Of a DNA stretch of 64,000 nucleotides, positions 26,161 to 36,226 are shown one piece after another. Both the position numbers and the translations under genes were made by a program. Position 1 is the stretch's first letter. The number at the start of each line of letters is the position of its first letter. Where the stretch lies: NCBI RefSeq assembly GCF_002355595.1, contig NZ_AP017422.1, forward strand, positions 1,860,001 through 1,924,000, written 5' to 3'. The stretch is from Filimonas lacunae. Lineage in GTDB: Bacteria; Bacteroidota; Bacteroidia; Chitinophagales; Chitinophagaceae. Below the pieces are notes generated by a model. The model was not told where the DNA came from. It saw nothing but the letters and a program-made list of their open reading frames with translations, and did not search any database.

Positions 26161-26925
26161 TTAGTAGTCGGTGGTTAGCCATTCGAGAAAACCCGACATC
26201 TTTTCTTTGCTCACGGTGATGGTTTCCGGAGTGTCTACGGTGAGTGTAACAGATAGCTTGCGCGACAGGTAGTTGCTGGCATTTTGTATGGCTTTACGGT
26301 TGACCAGGAACTGGCGGTTGGCGCGAAAGAATAAAGGCTCGGCTAACCGGCTGAGTTCGTCCATACTTTTAGTGGTGGTCATTTGCCGGCCGTCGAATGT
26401 GTTTACATATACGGTGCTGCTTTTGAGATAGAAATAGGCTATGTCGCGCAGGTTTACAGGAAATATCTGGTCTTTATGATAAATGAGAATAGCGGTAGTA
26501 TCCAGGTCTTTTTTACTGCCCAGCAATTGCTTTAAATCGGCATAGTTTACGGCAGGCGCAGAAAGCTTTTCTTTTAATGCATGATATTTTTGTAAGGCTT
26601 CGGCAACGCTTTCTGTAGTAAAGGGCTTGAGTATATAATCAATGCCATTGGCTTTAAAAGCTTCCAGGGCATAGGCATCAAAGGCGGTACAGAATACCAC
26701 CGGTATGTTCAGCGACACCTGTGCAAATATTTCAAAGCTAAGGCCATCACCCAACTGTATGTCCGAGAAAATAAGGTCGGCGTTTATATCTTTGTTTAAA
26801 TACGCTATAGCTTCCCTGACGGAGGGAAGTATGGTTAGTATGCTGGCATTGGGCTGGCATTGCAGAATAGTATCTGCCAGGTCTTTGGCTGTTAATTTCT
26901 CATCTTCTATGATGATAATCTTCAT
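26161..26925 (-). CDS. LytTR family response regulator
   Basis: The 254-residue protein has a receiver domain (about 1-120): acidic pocket IIIEDEKLTA, phospho-acceptor Asp in LIFSDIQLGDG, Thr/Ala region VVFCTAFDAYALEAF and Lys in YILKPFT. A LytTR DNA-binding domain follows (about 150-250, with FFRANRQFLVNRKAI). It overlaps the kinase gene by 26 bp, so the pair is co-translated. LytTR proteins bind pairs of short direct repeats; candidate AAACGGACA repeats lie upstream of the kinase and of the efflux operon. Control of efflux is inferred from position. Confidence 0.94.
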   Translation of the reverse strand: MKIIIIEDEKLTAKDLADTILQCQPNASILTILPSVREAIAYLNKDINADLIFSDIQLGDGLSFEIFAQVSLNIPVVFCTAFDAYALEAFKANGIDYILKPFTTESVAEALQKYHALKEKLSAPAVNYADLKQLLGSKKDLDTTAILIYHKDQIFPVNLRDIAYFYLKSSTVYVNTFDGRQMTTTKSMDELSRLAEPLFFRANRQFLVNRKAIQNASNYLSRKLSVTLTVDTPETITVSKEKMSGFLEWLTTDY

Positions 26926-27940
26926 AAGGAAGTACTTTTATTTGTACGGTGAACAGGCCGTTTTCCTGGTGCATAGGCACCGGATCGCCGGATAATAACT
27001 GATAGCGCTCTATCAGGTTTTTCAATCCTTTCCTGCTAGGGGTATCCAGTTGTGGTTTTAATTGCAGGTTGTTTTCTATCGTAAGCCAGCCATCATGATA
27101 CTCCACGGTAATGCGTAGCGGTGCATATTCGGTGGCTTCATTATGTTTTATGGCATTTTCAATCAACGATTGCAGTGAAAACCCTGGTACTGCACCGGAT
27201 TGCTGAACAGCTTCCGGTATGCTCACCTGGCAGTGCAGTGCATTATCAAAGCGTATCTTCTGCATAATAATATAATCTTCACAAAGCTTTACCTCATCTT
27301 TCAGGCGCGCTACCTGGTGCTGGCTGTCGGTGAGAGAGGCGCGCATAAAGCTTACCAGGTGCGTAAGATAAGCTTCACCAGCATGCACATCTTTTTTATA
27401 CAGGCTTTTCATCATACTCAGTGCATTGAATAAAAAATGCGGATGTATCTGCTGTCTGAGTAGCTGATTGGCCGATTCCAGTTGCGATTGTTTTAACAGG
27501 GAGTTTTCTATACGTGCCTTTGTTTTTTCATGTTCCAGTATCACTATCTCATGTATAGAGGATATGATAGGAAATTGCATGAGGGACTGTAGTAATATGC
27601 TGGGAATAGCGCTGCTTAGTTGCCAGGGGATTTTTTCATGGCTATAAAAACGGTGGGCCAGGGGTTCGGTAAGCATAAACAAGCCTATGCAAAGCAGAAA
27701 ACCTACCACCAGGCGCAATACCTGGTTCTTCTTTTCGCTATGGCCGGTGAAGCGCAGGAACGTCCATATATTAATACCTGATATCAGCAGAGTTCTGATG
27801 AATACCGTAATTACCGATTCGTAATTGGCCGAGGTGCCTAACTTAAACACATTAATAAATGAAAACGCATAACCCGATAGTATGAAAGAGGTGATAACGG
27901 ATGCAAGTATTAATTTCCGGATAAGTATATTCCTGCCCAT
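26900..27940 (-). CDS. LytS-type sensor histidine kinase
   Basis: This 346-residue kinase has about four N-terminal membrane helices (about 8-145), a short coiled coil, then the His_kinase domain with LRQQIHPHFLFNALSMM, where the first His after QI is the phospho-acceptor site. The ATPase part has SLQSLIENAIKHN and a shortened G-box, RKGLKNLIERYQLL. No periplasmic sensor domain is present, so it probably senses a membrane or intramembrane signal. Start ATG at 27940. It lies upstream of, and on the same strand as, the response regulator and efflux genes. Confidence 0.94.
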   Translation of the reverse strand: MGRNILIRKLILASVITSFILSGYAFSFINVFKLGTSANYESVITVFIRTLLISGINIWTFLRFTGHSEKKNQVLRLVVGFLLCIGLFMLTEPLAHRFYSHEKIPWQLSSAIPSILLQSLMQFPIISSIHEIVILEHEKTKARIENSLLKQSQLESANQLLRQQIHPHFLFNALSMMKSLYKKDVHAGEAYLTHLVSFMRASLTDSQHQVARLKDEVKLCEDYIIMQKIRFDNALHCQVSIPEAVQQSGAVPGFSLQSLIENAIKHNEATEYAPLRITVEYHDGWLTIENNLQLKPQLDTPSRKGLKNLIERYQLLSGDPVPMHQENGLFTVQIKVLPYEDYHHRR

Positions 27941-27984
27941 GCTGTAAAATTACGCGAATTACGTCCGTCTTTTTCGGGGTATGC

Positions 27985-28017
27985 CCTAAACGGACACATT
28001 GTTGCCTAAAACGGACA
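27985..28017 (-). promoter_or_regulatory. paired CCTAAA(A)CGGACA direct repeats upstream of the kinase gene
   Basis: CCTAAACGGACA (27985-27996) and CCTAAAACGGACA (28005-28017) are spaced 20-21 bp apart, two helical turns, between the kinase gene (minus) and the sigma factor gene (plus). This spacing is what a LytTR dimer would use. A third copy of the core is in front of the efflux operon. Function is inferred. Confidence 0.45.
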
Positions 28018-28178
28018 AATACTGGCCGAAGCCTGTTTACATATGCCTTTCATCCAATAATTAGGGCCATTTATGTATTTTGTTTTTTATTTGTTTACCA
28101 ACCCTGTTTCAACATCGGAATGGTTCCTTAACTTACAGCAATCATTCTACAGATTGCTATGAAAAACTATTACTAACT

Positions 28179-28763
28179 GTGAATAAAGGCGCGTTGGATA
28201 TTACTAAACATTGGCTACAGCAAATGGCGGAAGGCGACGAAGAAGCTTTTGCGCAGTTGTTTGATGCCTACAGGCGCCGCATATATACCTATATTATTAA
28301 AGTAACAGGATCGGCTGAGCTGGCCGAGGATGCTATACAGGATATCTTTTTAAAAATATGGAAAGACCGCACCAGGCTGGGCCACGTAGAAAATTTTAAC
28401 GCCTACCTGCACCGGATGGCACATAACTACGCCTATTCGGGTTTTCGCAGCATGGCCCGGGAAGAGCTGATTATGGCCGAGCTGAAAAAAGAAACCTCCC
28501 CCGAAACTGCCCATCCGGAACAAATATTTTTATCTAAAGAGGTGAGGGCGCAAATTCTCGAACTGGTAAACCAACTGAGCCCACAGCAGCGGGCTGTGTT
28601 CCTGTTAAGCAAGGAAGCAGGCCTGAAACAGGAAGAAATTGCGCGTAAGCTGGATATTTCGGTGCTTACCGTTAAAAAGCATATGGGCATTGCCGTGCGC
28701 ATATTGCGGGAAGAAATTCGCGGCCGTTATGGCATTTTGATAGCGCTGCTGATAAATTTTTAA
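28179..28763 (+). CDS. ECF (SigW/FecI-like) RNA polymerase sigma factor
   Basis: The protein of about 194 residues has region 2 (EAFAQLFDAYRRRIYTYIIK to EDAIQDIFLKIW) and region 4 (LSPQQRAVFLLSKEAGLKQEEIARKLDIS, cited in parts). The start is uncertain: the open frame begins at a TTG at 28080, a GTG at 28179 gives a natural N-terminus, and the first in-frame ATG is at 28224, which would still keep region 2. It is followed by a FecR anti-sigma factor and a SusC protein with an STN domain, the standard cell-surface signalling layout. It should recruit RNA polymerase to this uptake locus when the substrate is bound. Confidence 0.9.
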   Translation: MNKGALDITKHWLQQMAEGDEEAFAQLFDAYRRRIYTYIIKVTGSAELAEDAIQDIFLKIWKDRTRLGHVENFNAYLHRMAHNYAYSGFRSMAREELIMAELKKETSPETAHPEQIFLSKEVRAQILELVNQLSPQQRAVFLLSKEAGLKQEEIARKLDISVLTVKKHMGIAVRILREEIRGRYGILIALLINF

Positions 28764-28831
28764 AAAAATCGGCTTTTTCACTACTACCTTTTTTTTCCAC
28801 CGGCGTCATATGTTACCGAAACATGTAACAC

Positions 28832-29950
28832 ATGGTATCTGCTACGGCAAAACTAACTGCTTTATTTCAACAACATCTGCAAGGAAAATTGTCTCCGTTA
28901 GAGAAACAGGAGCTGGCCGCATTATCGATGCAGGAAGAGCTGCAACCCTTATTGCAGCAACTGACAGAGGATGCGTGGCATACGGCCGGCGAAGAGTTGG
29001 ATCTGCTGCCGGAAAAGGTGGAAGCCACCCGGAAATTCCTGGCGCAACAACGGCGTGATGAAAAGCGCACAGTCTCCTTCCCCCTGGTGGGCCGCAAATG
29101 GTGGTGGGCTGCGGCCAGTTTGCTGTTTTTACTGGCATTGGGATTATTACTTGCCATCAATCGTGATCACGTAATTGACCGCACGGCTTTATCGGAAGAT
29201 ATTCGCCCGGGCGGCAATGGCGCTATTCTTACATTACCGGATGGCAAACAGGTGCCGCTGGACAGCAATCATAACACAATACCCTCAACCACCCGCGGTA
29301 AAGCTTTACCTGCCGCGTCATACACCATCAGCACTACCCGTGGCAAGCAATTCCAGGTGGTATTGCCCGATGGCTCACGTGCCTGGCTAAACACAGCTTC
29401 TTCCATTACTTATCCGGCTGTGTTTAACGGGCATGCCCGTAAAGTGAGTATCACCGGCGAGGTGTATTTTGAAGTAACCACTTTATCGGCCAGCAAGCCT
29501 TTTGAAGTAAGCTGTAACGGGCAAACCGTAACTGTGTTGGGTACGCAGTTTAATGTAAACAGTTATAATGATGACAGCCTGGTAAAAACCACTTTGCGTG
29601 AAGGCAGGGTGCGGGTAACCAGCCGCGCAGGCAATGTGTCGCAGGTGCTGGAGCCGGCACAACAGGCCCAGGTGGCAGCCAATGGAACAATGGAGGTAAA
29701 AGAGGTGAATGCCGATGAGGTGATGGCCTGGCAGGCAGGTTATTTTAATTTAACCAATGTGCCTTTTCGCGAAATGATGCAACGATTGTCGCGCTGGTAC
29801 GATATAGAAATAAAGTACGAAACCCACATACCGCAGATAGAGTTTGAAGGCCGCCTGAACCAATCGGTAAACCTGTCGCGCGTGCTGCAATTTTTAAAAG
29901 AATCGGGCGTGCAATACCGCCTGGATAATCATACACTTATTATTCTGTAA
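28832..29950 (+). CDS. FecR family anti-sigma factor
   Basis: The 372-residue protein has a cytoplasmic sigma-binding segment (about 1-85), one membrane helix (WWAAASLLFLLALGLLLAI, about 88-108), then the periplasmic FecR domain (TTRGKQFQVVLPDGSRAWLN, about 165-265) and a C-terminal DUF4974-type domain (FNLTNVPFREMMQRLSRWYD to the end). The latter binds the STN domain of the TonB transducer. The start is an ATG at 28832, 68 bp after the sigma gene. It holds the sigma factor inactive until the SusC transducer signals. Confidence 0.95.
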   Translation: MVSATAKLTALFQQHLQGKLSPLEKQELAALSMQEELQPLLQQLTEDAWHTAGEELDLLPEKVEATRKFLAQQRRDEKRTVSFPLVGRKWWWAAASLLFLLALGLLLAINRDHVIDRTALSEDIRPGGNGAILTLPDGKQVPLDSNHNTIPSTTRGKALPAASYTISTTRGKQFQVVLPDGSRAWLNTASSITYPAVFNGHARKVSITGEVYFEVTTLSASKPFEVSCNGQTVTVLGTQFNVNSYNDDSLVKTTLREGRVRVTSRAGNVSQVLEPAQQAQVAANGTMEVKEVNADEVMAWQAGYFNLTNVPFREMMQRLSRWYDIEIKYETHIPQIEFEGRLNQSVNLSRVLQFLKESGVQYRLDNHTLIIL

Positions 29951-30085
29951 TTTATTAAACCAATTTTTTATGAGATAAGGAGAACCTGAAAAATACTAAG
30001 AAGCTATACAAACAAACATTGCCCGGGAACACAGCCGGAGAACAAGAGAAATAATAACTGCAATTTTTAACCATAACTAACACAA

Positions 30086-33000
30086 ATGACGCTCATTGCT
30101 CTACTACGGCGCAACATTAATAGTTGCGCCCTGCAAAAAATGCTGATCACTATGAAGCTAACTGCCTTTTTTCTACTGATGGTTTGTTTACAGGTAAATG
30201 CCCGCACGTTTTCGCAAAACGTAACGTTCAGCGGCAAAGGACAGGTATTGCGTCAACTGTTTAACGCCATTGAAACACAAACAGGTTATGTGGTGGTATA
30301 CAGGAAAGAGCTGATTGATAAGGCTGGCCCTATTGCTATTGAAGTGAAGGAAAAGCCACTGATAGAAGTGTTGAATATGGCATTGGCCAATCAGCCTTTA
30401 AAATTCAATATTGAAGAGAAGACCATTTTTATAACGGAAAAGCAACTAAAGGAAGCGGCAGAAGCCCAGCAAGCGCAAAGCTTGCAAAGCCGCTATACTG
30501 CCGATATAGATGTGAAGGGGCTTGTGGTAGATGATAACGGAGTGCCTGTACATGGCGCCAGTGTAATGCTGAAAACTACCCGCCGCGGAACCGTAACGGA
30601 TGAAAAAGGGGAGTTTACCCTGAAAAGTGTTGCCGAGGGATCGGTGCTGCTGATTGCGGTAACGGGTTTTAAACCCAGGGAATATGTGGTGAAATCTGCA
30701 GGCCCTGTTACTATTACTGTTGAAAAAGAAGTAAAAGCGCTGGACGAAGCAGTGGTAACGGGTTATAAAACTATCAAGCGTGGTAATGTAACCGGGGCTA
30801 TCACTACCGTGAAAGTAGATAACATTAAACAGGCCAGCTTAGGCACTTTAGATAAAATGTTACAAGGCCAGGTGGCGGGTGTAGCTATTGAAAACACTTC
30901 TTCCACCTTTGGTACGGCTCCTAAAATACGTGTGCGTGGCAGTTCGTCTATCTCCGGTATTAACGAACCGCTTTGGGTATTGGATGGTGTGCCTTTAGAA
31001 GCGCCGCTGAACATTGTACCTTCTGAGTTATATGGTGGTAACGCCCGTAACCTGCTGGCCAGTGCTTTAAGTAGCGTAAACCCGGATGATATTGAAGATA
31101 TTACCGTGTTAAAAGATGCTACTGCTACAGCTATGTACGGTACCCGCTCAGTGAACGGGGTAATTGTGGTAAACACCAAACGCCCTAAAAGCAACCAGCC
31201 TACCCGTGTAAACTATACCTTAAACACTACGTATAGCCTGAAACCCAGCATCCGCGATTTTGATGTATTGAACTCCAAGGATCAGATTGAACTGAACGAG
31301 GAGTTGTTCCAGGTTTATCAGAACAGCCTGATGAACTTTACGGCCAGCACTACTGGTGCTTACTCTAAAACATTAGACTTGTATAACAGGCGTGAACTGA
31401 CTAACCAGCAATTCAGGGAAGCGGTAAGGGATTTGAAAGTAGAGAATACTGATTGGTTTGATGTGGTGTATAAGAACTCGTTGATGCAGCAGCATTCGGT
31501 AAGTGTGAGCAACGGCGGCGAAAAAAACGCCACCCGTTTATCTTTCAGTTATTATGGCGATCCGGGCAGAATGCGTGGCGAGAATACCAAACGCTTAACA
31601 GCCAACCTGGTAAACACTATGAAGGTGACAAAAGACTTTTCGGCGGAGATTATGATCAAGTACGCCAGACGCGGCCAGAATAACGCTGGTACACAGGTAA
31701 ACCCGTTTACATATGCCAGGGATGCCAGCCGTGCTATGAAGCCTTATGCTGCCGATGGTAAATATGAGTATTACAAAAAAGGATATGCCGATTTTAATAT
31801 CCTGGAAGAAATAGATAATAACTATATCCATTTAAATAACAATGATTTTACGGCACAGTTAAACCTGAACTACCAGGTGTTGCCTAAACTGAAACTGACC
31901 ACTTTATTCAATACCCGTTATTCAGAATCTACTATCGACGAAATTCAAACGGAGTATTCCAACTATGCAGGCCAGTTTAGAGTAAGTGATTTCAGGTTGC
32001 GTGAAAATAGCGAGCGTTTGTATAAGAGTCCTGATGCACCTTCTTACGAACTGCCCGGGGTAGTGCTGCCGGAAGGGGGTATCCTGGACAGGGAAACTGC
32101 TTCTTCCCGTTTTTACACACTGCGTGGGCAGTTAGAATGGATTGCGCTGGACAAACACGATCATCGTGTGGAGTTATTTGGTGGTATGGAAATTACCCAG
32201 AATAAACAGAACACGAATTTTGCCCGTAACTATGGTTACAGAAGCGAAAGCAAAACATTTGCTTCTGCACCGCTGGCTTATGAGCGCCTGCTGGTAAGTA
32301 CTTCACTGCCATCCGATGAATTGCGCATGTACAATGGCCGTAACCTGTTGCAGGGTACTTCTGCCTATGTTACCGAGTTTCAGCGTAATGCTGTATCGTT
32401 TTTCTCTACTATGGCTTACACCTATAAAGGTAAATACGTGTTAGATGGTTTTTTACGTAACGATGCCACTAACGTATCGGGTGCCGCTTCGCGCAAGCGC
32501 TTTTTACCCACCTGGTCCGTAGGGCTTGCCTGGAACATCAGCCGTGAAGACTTTATGAAAGGGGAGCACAATCCTATCAACGACATGCGCATCCGTGCCA
32601 ACTATGGTTTACGGGGTAACGCGGGTTTAAGAGGCCCTGACCTGTTGGCTTATTACGAAAATCTGATTCGCCAGTATCCGGGTTATAATTCTACCGGTGT
32701 AACAGTGGTGGAAGCAGAAAACTCTGCACTGGAATTTGAGAAAGAGTATTCTATCAGCGGTGGTGTTGATTTCAACCTGTATAAGCATTTTGATATTAGC
32801 TTAAGCTATTACCGCCGCTCTAACTTCGACCTGGTGGGCTTACGTCCGGTACAGCCTTCTTCCGGCTTTGTTAACAAATTGTTTAACTGGGCCGATATGA
32901 GGAATGAAGGATATGAGGTATCTGTTACCGTGCGTCCGGTTACACTGGTGGGCAATGTAAAATGGTCAGGTCAGTTTAACGTAGGTTATTCTAAAAATAC

Positions 33001-33760
33001 GGTAGTGAGCGATTACCAGGGCAACAACCCTTCGGTGTTTAATGCTGCGGTTTCTTCTGGCTTTGCTTTGCAAAACCGTCCGTTAACAGGTTTGTATTCT
33101 TTCCGTTTTGCGGGACTGGACACAAGAGGTTTACCTACTTATTATAATTCTAAAAACACAGTAGTGCGTTCTTTTGTGGATAGCGACAGGGATTTAACCA
33201 ATGTAGAATACCAGGGTAGTCGTGATCCTTTATACTCCGGTGGTTTCTCTAACAATTTCATGTATAAGAATCTTACCATTGGTGTTTCGTTTGTGTTCAA
33301 TGCAGGGCATGTGGTACGTAAGGCTGACTTTTACCGTGGTGGTACTATCACCAGCCTGTACCGGGATGATTTGAATTCACCAGGTGATTATGCGTATCGC
33401 TGGAAGGCTACCGGCAACGAAAAGTTTACCAATATTCCAAGACTGATTTTACAGGAAGACATTAACGACTACAACAACCAGGGCTATTTTAATGCTTCTA
33501 TTTTCTCAGCTTATAACATGAGTGATATACGTACTATTAACGCTTCTTACCTGCGTTTAAGAAACGTTACTGCACAATATAACCTGGGCAAAATTGCTAA
33601 AAGGCTGCATATGCAAAACCTGGCATTGGGTGTAGAAGTGAGTAACCTGGCTGTATTTGCTTCCGGCAAATTAAATGGTATGGATCCTGAAACATTGTTA
33701 ACGGGTTTAAACACGCCGCCTGTAAAGTCTATCACCTTTAACCTGGCAGCCACTTTTTAA
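30086..33760 (+). CDS. SusC/RagA TonB-linked outer-membrane protein with STN signalling domain
   Basis: The 1224-residue transporter has a signal peptide (ending near VNARTFSQ), then an STN domain (about 50-105, GQVLRQLFNAIETQTGYVVV), a carboxypeptidase D-like regulatory domain (about 145-225, KGLVVDDNGVPVHGASV), the plug (with LKDATATAMYGTRSVNGVIV) and a 22-strand barrel ending in Phe. The STN domain marks it as the transducer that signals through the FecR protein encoded upstream. With the SusD it imports an oligomeric nutrient by TonB energy. The neighbouring metallohydrolase lipoprotein hints at a peptide-containing ligand. Confidence 0.95.
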   Translation: MTLIALLRRNINSCALQKMLITMKLTAFFLLMVCLQVNARTFSQNVTFSGKGQVLRQLFNAIETQTGYVVVYRKELIDKAGPIAIEVKEKPLIEVLNMALANQPLKFNIEEKTIFITEKQLKEAAEAQQAQSLQSRYTADIDVKGLVVDDNGVPVHGASVMLKTTRRGTVTDEKGEFTLKSVAEGSVLLIAVTGFKPREYVVKSAGPVTITVEKEVKALDEAVVTGYKTIKRGNVTGAITTVKVDNIKQASLGTLDKMLQGQVAGVAIENTSSTFGTAPKIRVRGSSSISGINEPLWVLDGVPLEAPLNIVPSELYGGNARNLLASALSSVNPDDIEDITVLKDATATAMYGTRSVNGVIVVNTKRPKSNQPTRVNYTLNTTYSLKPSIRDFDVLNSKDQIELNEELFQVYQNSLMNFTASTTGAYSKTLDLYNRRELTNQQFREAVRDLKVENTDWFDVVYKNSLMQQHSVSVSNGGEKNATRLSFSYYGDPGRMRGENTKRLTANLVNTMKVTKDFSAEIMIKYARRGQNNAGTQVNPFTYARDASRAMKPYAADGKYEYYKKGYADFNILEEIDNNYIHLNNNDFTAQLNLNYQVLPKLKLTTLFNTRYSESTIDEIQTEYSNYAGQFRVSDFRLRENSERLYKSPDAPSYELPGVVLPEGGILDRETASSRFYTLRGQLEWIALDKHDHRVELFGGMEITQNKQNTNFARNYGYRSESKTFASAPLAYERLLVSTSLPSDELRMYNGRNLLQGTSAYVTEFQRNAVSFFSTMAYTYKGKYVLDGFLRNDATNVSGAASRKRFLPTWSVGLAWNISREDFMKGEHNPINDMRIRANYGLRGNAGLRGPDLLAYYENLIRQYPGYNSTGVTVVEAENSALEFEKEYSISGGVDFNLYKHFDISLSYYRRSNFDLVGLRPVQPSSGFVNKLFNWADMRNEGYEVSVTVRPVTLVGNVKWSGQFNVGYSKNTVVSDYQGNNPSVFNAAVSSGFALQNRPLTGLYSFRFAGLDTRGLPTYYNSKNTVVRSFVDSDRDLTNVEYQGSRDPLYSGGFSNNFMYKNLTIGVSFVFNAGHVVRKADFYRGGTITSLYRDDLNSPGDYAYRWKATGNEKFTNIPRLILQEDINDYNNQGYFNASIFSAYNMSDIRTINASYLRLRNVTAQYNLGKIAKRLHMQNLALGVEVSNLAVFASGKLNGMDPETLLTGLNTPPVKSITFNLAATF

Positions 33761-33784
33761 TAGCAGTTTCTAAATTGTTCAAGA

Positions 33785-35233
33785 ATGAAAAGTAAATACA
33801 TACAATATATCGCGCTTGTGCTACTGCTGGCAACAGGTGCTACTTCCTGTAACAAATTCCTGGAAGAACCGGTAGATAACCGTACACTGATACAAACATT
33901 GCCGGATATGGAAAAGGTGTTGAACTCCAACCTGCCTTATTCCGATCATCATTTTACCGATCTGATGACAGATGATTATGTCTTCCGCGACTTGTCGGGC
34001 CATATAGTAGCATCGGCTACCGATGCCTTACTGCCTATTTTTGAGTTTGCCTGTAACCGGGAGAATATTTCGTCTAACCAGTATCTGTCATCCGGTTTTA
34101 ACCCGGTAACGGCATTCAGAAGGTATTACTATTGCATGGTTAATTCATTGCTGGTAATAGACAGGGCCAAAGCCTACCCTAGCAGGAATGCACAGGATGA
34201 AGCGCGTGTTAAAGTGATACTGGGCAGGGCAAAAGCGATACGTGCTTATTGTAATTATATGCTGGTGAGCTTATTTGCTAAACAGTATAATGCTTCTACT
34301 GCTGCAACAGATGTGGCGGTGCCTTTTATAGAAAAGTACAACGGGGAAGCTATAGTGCCCTATGCCACTACCACTGTTGCTAAACTATATGATGTAATAG
34401 AAGACGACCTGTTGCAGGCTTACAGTCTGTTACAGGAGGAGGATGTAGATGGTGATCCTTTCTCATTTGGTGTAGATGCGGTGCTGGCTTTGTTAAGCAG
34501 GGTATACCTGAACAAGAAAGATTGGGACAACTGTATTAAATACTCTAATATGCTTATTGACCGCAGACCATCTGTGCTGAACGTAAGAAAATTACGTACA
34601 GAAAATACAGACTATGCGGCTTATTCCGGCTTATATTTTGATCCGGCTAACAAATCGGATATTTTAATGGGTAGCAACACTTACCAGTTAATTGCCTATT
34701 TCTTTCATGGCTTTTATCCTTACCCTGCGTTGCAGTTAATGCAGGCTAACAGTGCCGATCCCACTAATAACTATATCATTCAAACCAGTCCTTTGTTCCG
34801 GGATTATGTACCTCAGAAGTTTGGTAAGTTCTTCAACAGTTCTACCCGCAACTTCAACCTGCCTTTGTTAACAGCGGATGAAGTGTACTTTAACAGGGCA
34901 GAGGCTTCTATTGAAAAGAACAATGGTATGAACAGCGTTGCTATTGCCGACCTGAGCTTGCTGATAGATAATCAAACATTTACCACTGCCGAGGGGAATA
35001 ATAAGAAAAGCCAGCTGGCAGGCCTTACTACCCGCAAACCAGCTATTGATATGTTGTTGCTGATTAAGCGCATTCGCTTTAGCAGTGAGGGCATGCGTTG
35101 GTTTGATATACGCAGGCATAACATTGCCGTATCGCACCTGGGTCGCTCAGGCACTTATACCGTAAGTAAGGCAGAGGACTATGTGATTAAGCTGCCGCTG
35201 GAAGAAATAACCCGTAACATGGGATTAAATTAA
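33785..35233 (+). CDS. SusD/RagB family nutrient-binding lipoprotein
   Basis: The 482-residue surface lipoprotein has a lipobox ending TGATSC near residue 22, then CNKFLEEPVDNRT, the usual SusD opening. The TPR-type helical core and the C-terminal FNRAEASI and RIRFSSEGMRWFDIRRHNI segments are family signatures. It caps the SusC barrel encoded 24 bp upstream and binds the ligand. It is short on loops and lacks obvious aromatic sugar platforms that can be seen by eye, so the ligand cannot be named. Confidence 0.94.
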   Translation: MKSKYIQYIALVLLLATGATSCNKFLEEPVDNRTLIQTLPDMEKVLNSNLPYSDHHFTDLMTDDYVFRDLSGHIVASATDALLPIFEFACNRENISSNQYLSSGFNPVTAFRRYYYCMVNSLLVIDRAKAYPSRNAQDEARVKVILGRAKAIRAYCNYMLVSLFAKQYNASTAATDVAVPFIEKYNGEAIVPYATTTVAKLYDVIEDDLLQAYSLLQEEDVDGDPFSFGVDAVLALLSRVYLNKKDWDNCIKYSNMLIDRRPSVLNVRKLRTENTDYAAYSGLYFDPANKSDILMGSNTYQLIAYFFHGFYPYPALQLMQANSADPTNNYIIQTSPLFRDYVPQKFGKFFNSSTRNFNLPLLTADEVYFNRAEASIEKNNGMNSVAIADLSLLIDNQTFTTAEGNNKKSQLAGLTTRKPAIDMLLLIKRIRFSSEGMRWFDIRRHNIAVSHLGRSGTYTVSKAEDYVIKLPLEEITRNMGLN

Positions 35234-35261
35234 CCATTACCAACACTATAAATAATAACGT

Positions 35262-36209
35262 ATGAACTATAAATACTGCCTGTTATCCCTGCTGCTGCTT
35301 ACAGCCAGCGTAGGATGCCGGAAAACAGAAGCAAAACTATCAGCAGAGGTAGAGCCTGCACCCACTTTTGACGAAAGCACAGAACTTGGCCGCAAGCGTA
35401 AAGAAATGTTTGATAAATACGGTGTATTGTTTGAATATGAATGGAACCGTTATGCATTTGCCCCTAACGTAGTGGCCGACCCTGCTAAAGAGGAAGATGT
35501 ATTGCCTTATATAGAGCTGGTAGATGAATTGTTTTTTAAAGCGATGGATACCGTTTCCGGTCCTGGCATTACCAGTGTAAAAGAAACGCCGGTAACCATC
35601 ATGTTAATAGGTAGTGGTATTAACTACGGAGGTAGTGAAAGTTTTGGCGAAAGCACGGCAGGCCAGGCAGGTAACATTCAGCCTAACCGTTTAACCCTGG
35701 GAGGACTTAGTTCTTTTGGCCAGGTATTGCGTGCCAAAGGAGCAGATGCGGATGCGGATTACTTCACTGCTATTTACGATCAGGCACCCAGCAGTTTTCC
35801 TGCCGATGCAGGTTTGGTAGGGTTTGTGTATCACGAATACACCCATTACCTGGATAGCAAACACCAGATACCGGATGGTTTTGAAGTGCCTGCCCGCAAA
35901 GAATATCTGAGAGGTAGTGATCAGTATAAGTCAGTATCACTGACACAAGCTATAGCCAAAGGCTTCTTTATCCCTTATGGTATGCAAAATGAGCATGAAG
36001 ACTTTGCCACCTACGTGCAAACGATCATATGGAAATCGCAGAGTGTGTTAAACAGTGTGTACCTGACCAACCCGGCTACCATTGAAAAGTACAGGCTGGT
36101 AACAAAGTATTTTGACAAGCTGAAAATACCTATCGATAAGTTAAAGGCCTACCTGAACCAGCAATCGGTAAAAGACAGGTTGCTATTGCTGAAAAGAAAA
36201 TACGAATAA
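35262..36209 (+). CDS. zinc metallohydrolase lipoprotein linked to SusCD import
   Basis: The 315-residue protein has a lipobox near residue 19 (LLTASVGC) and a zinc motif HEYTH at about 191-195 (VYHEYTHYLD), with a likely third ligand Glu in NEHEDFATYV about 50 residues on. This matches the family described as substrate import-associated zinc metallohydrolase lipoproteins (Peptidase_Mx/PF15890 group), which are encoded directly after SusC/SusD pairs. It should sit on the outer membrane and process the substrate before import. The gap to SusD is 28 bp, so it is part of the operon. Confidence 0.87.
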   Translation: MNYKYCLLSLLLLTASVGCRKTEAKLSAEVEPAPTFDESTELGRKRKEMFDKYGVLFEYEWNRYAFAPNVVADPAKEEDVLPYIELVDELFFKAMDTVSGPGITSVKETPVTIMLIGSGINYGGSESFGESTAGQAGNIQPNRLTLGGLSSFGQVLRAKGADADADYFTAIYDQAPSSFPADAGLVGFVYHEYTHYLDSKHQIPDGFEVPARKEYLRGSDQYKSVSLTQAIAKGFFIPYGMQNEHEDFATYVQTIIWKSQSVLNSVYLTNPATIEKYRLVTKYFDKLKIPIDKLKAYLNQQSVKDRLLLLKRKYE

Positions 36210-36226
36210 CACTAAATGCAATTACC

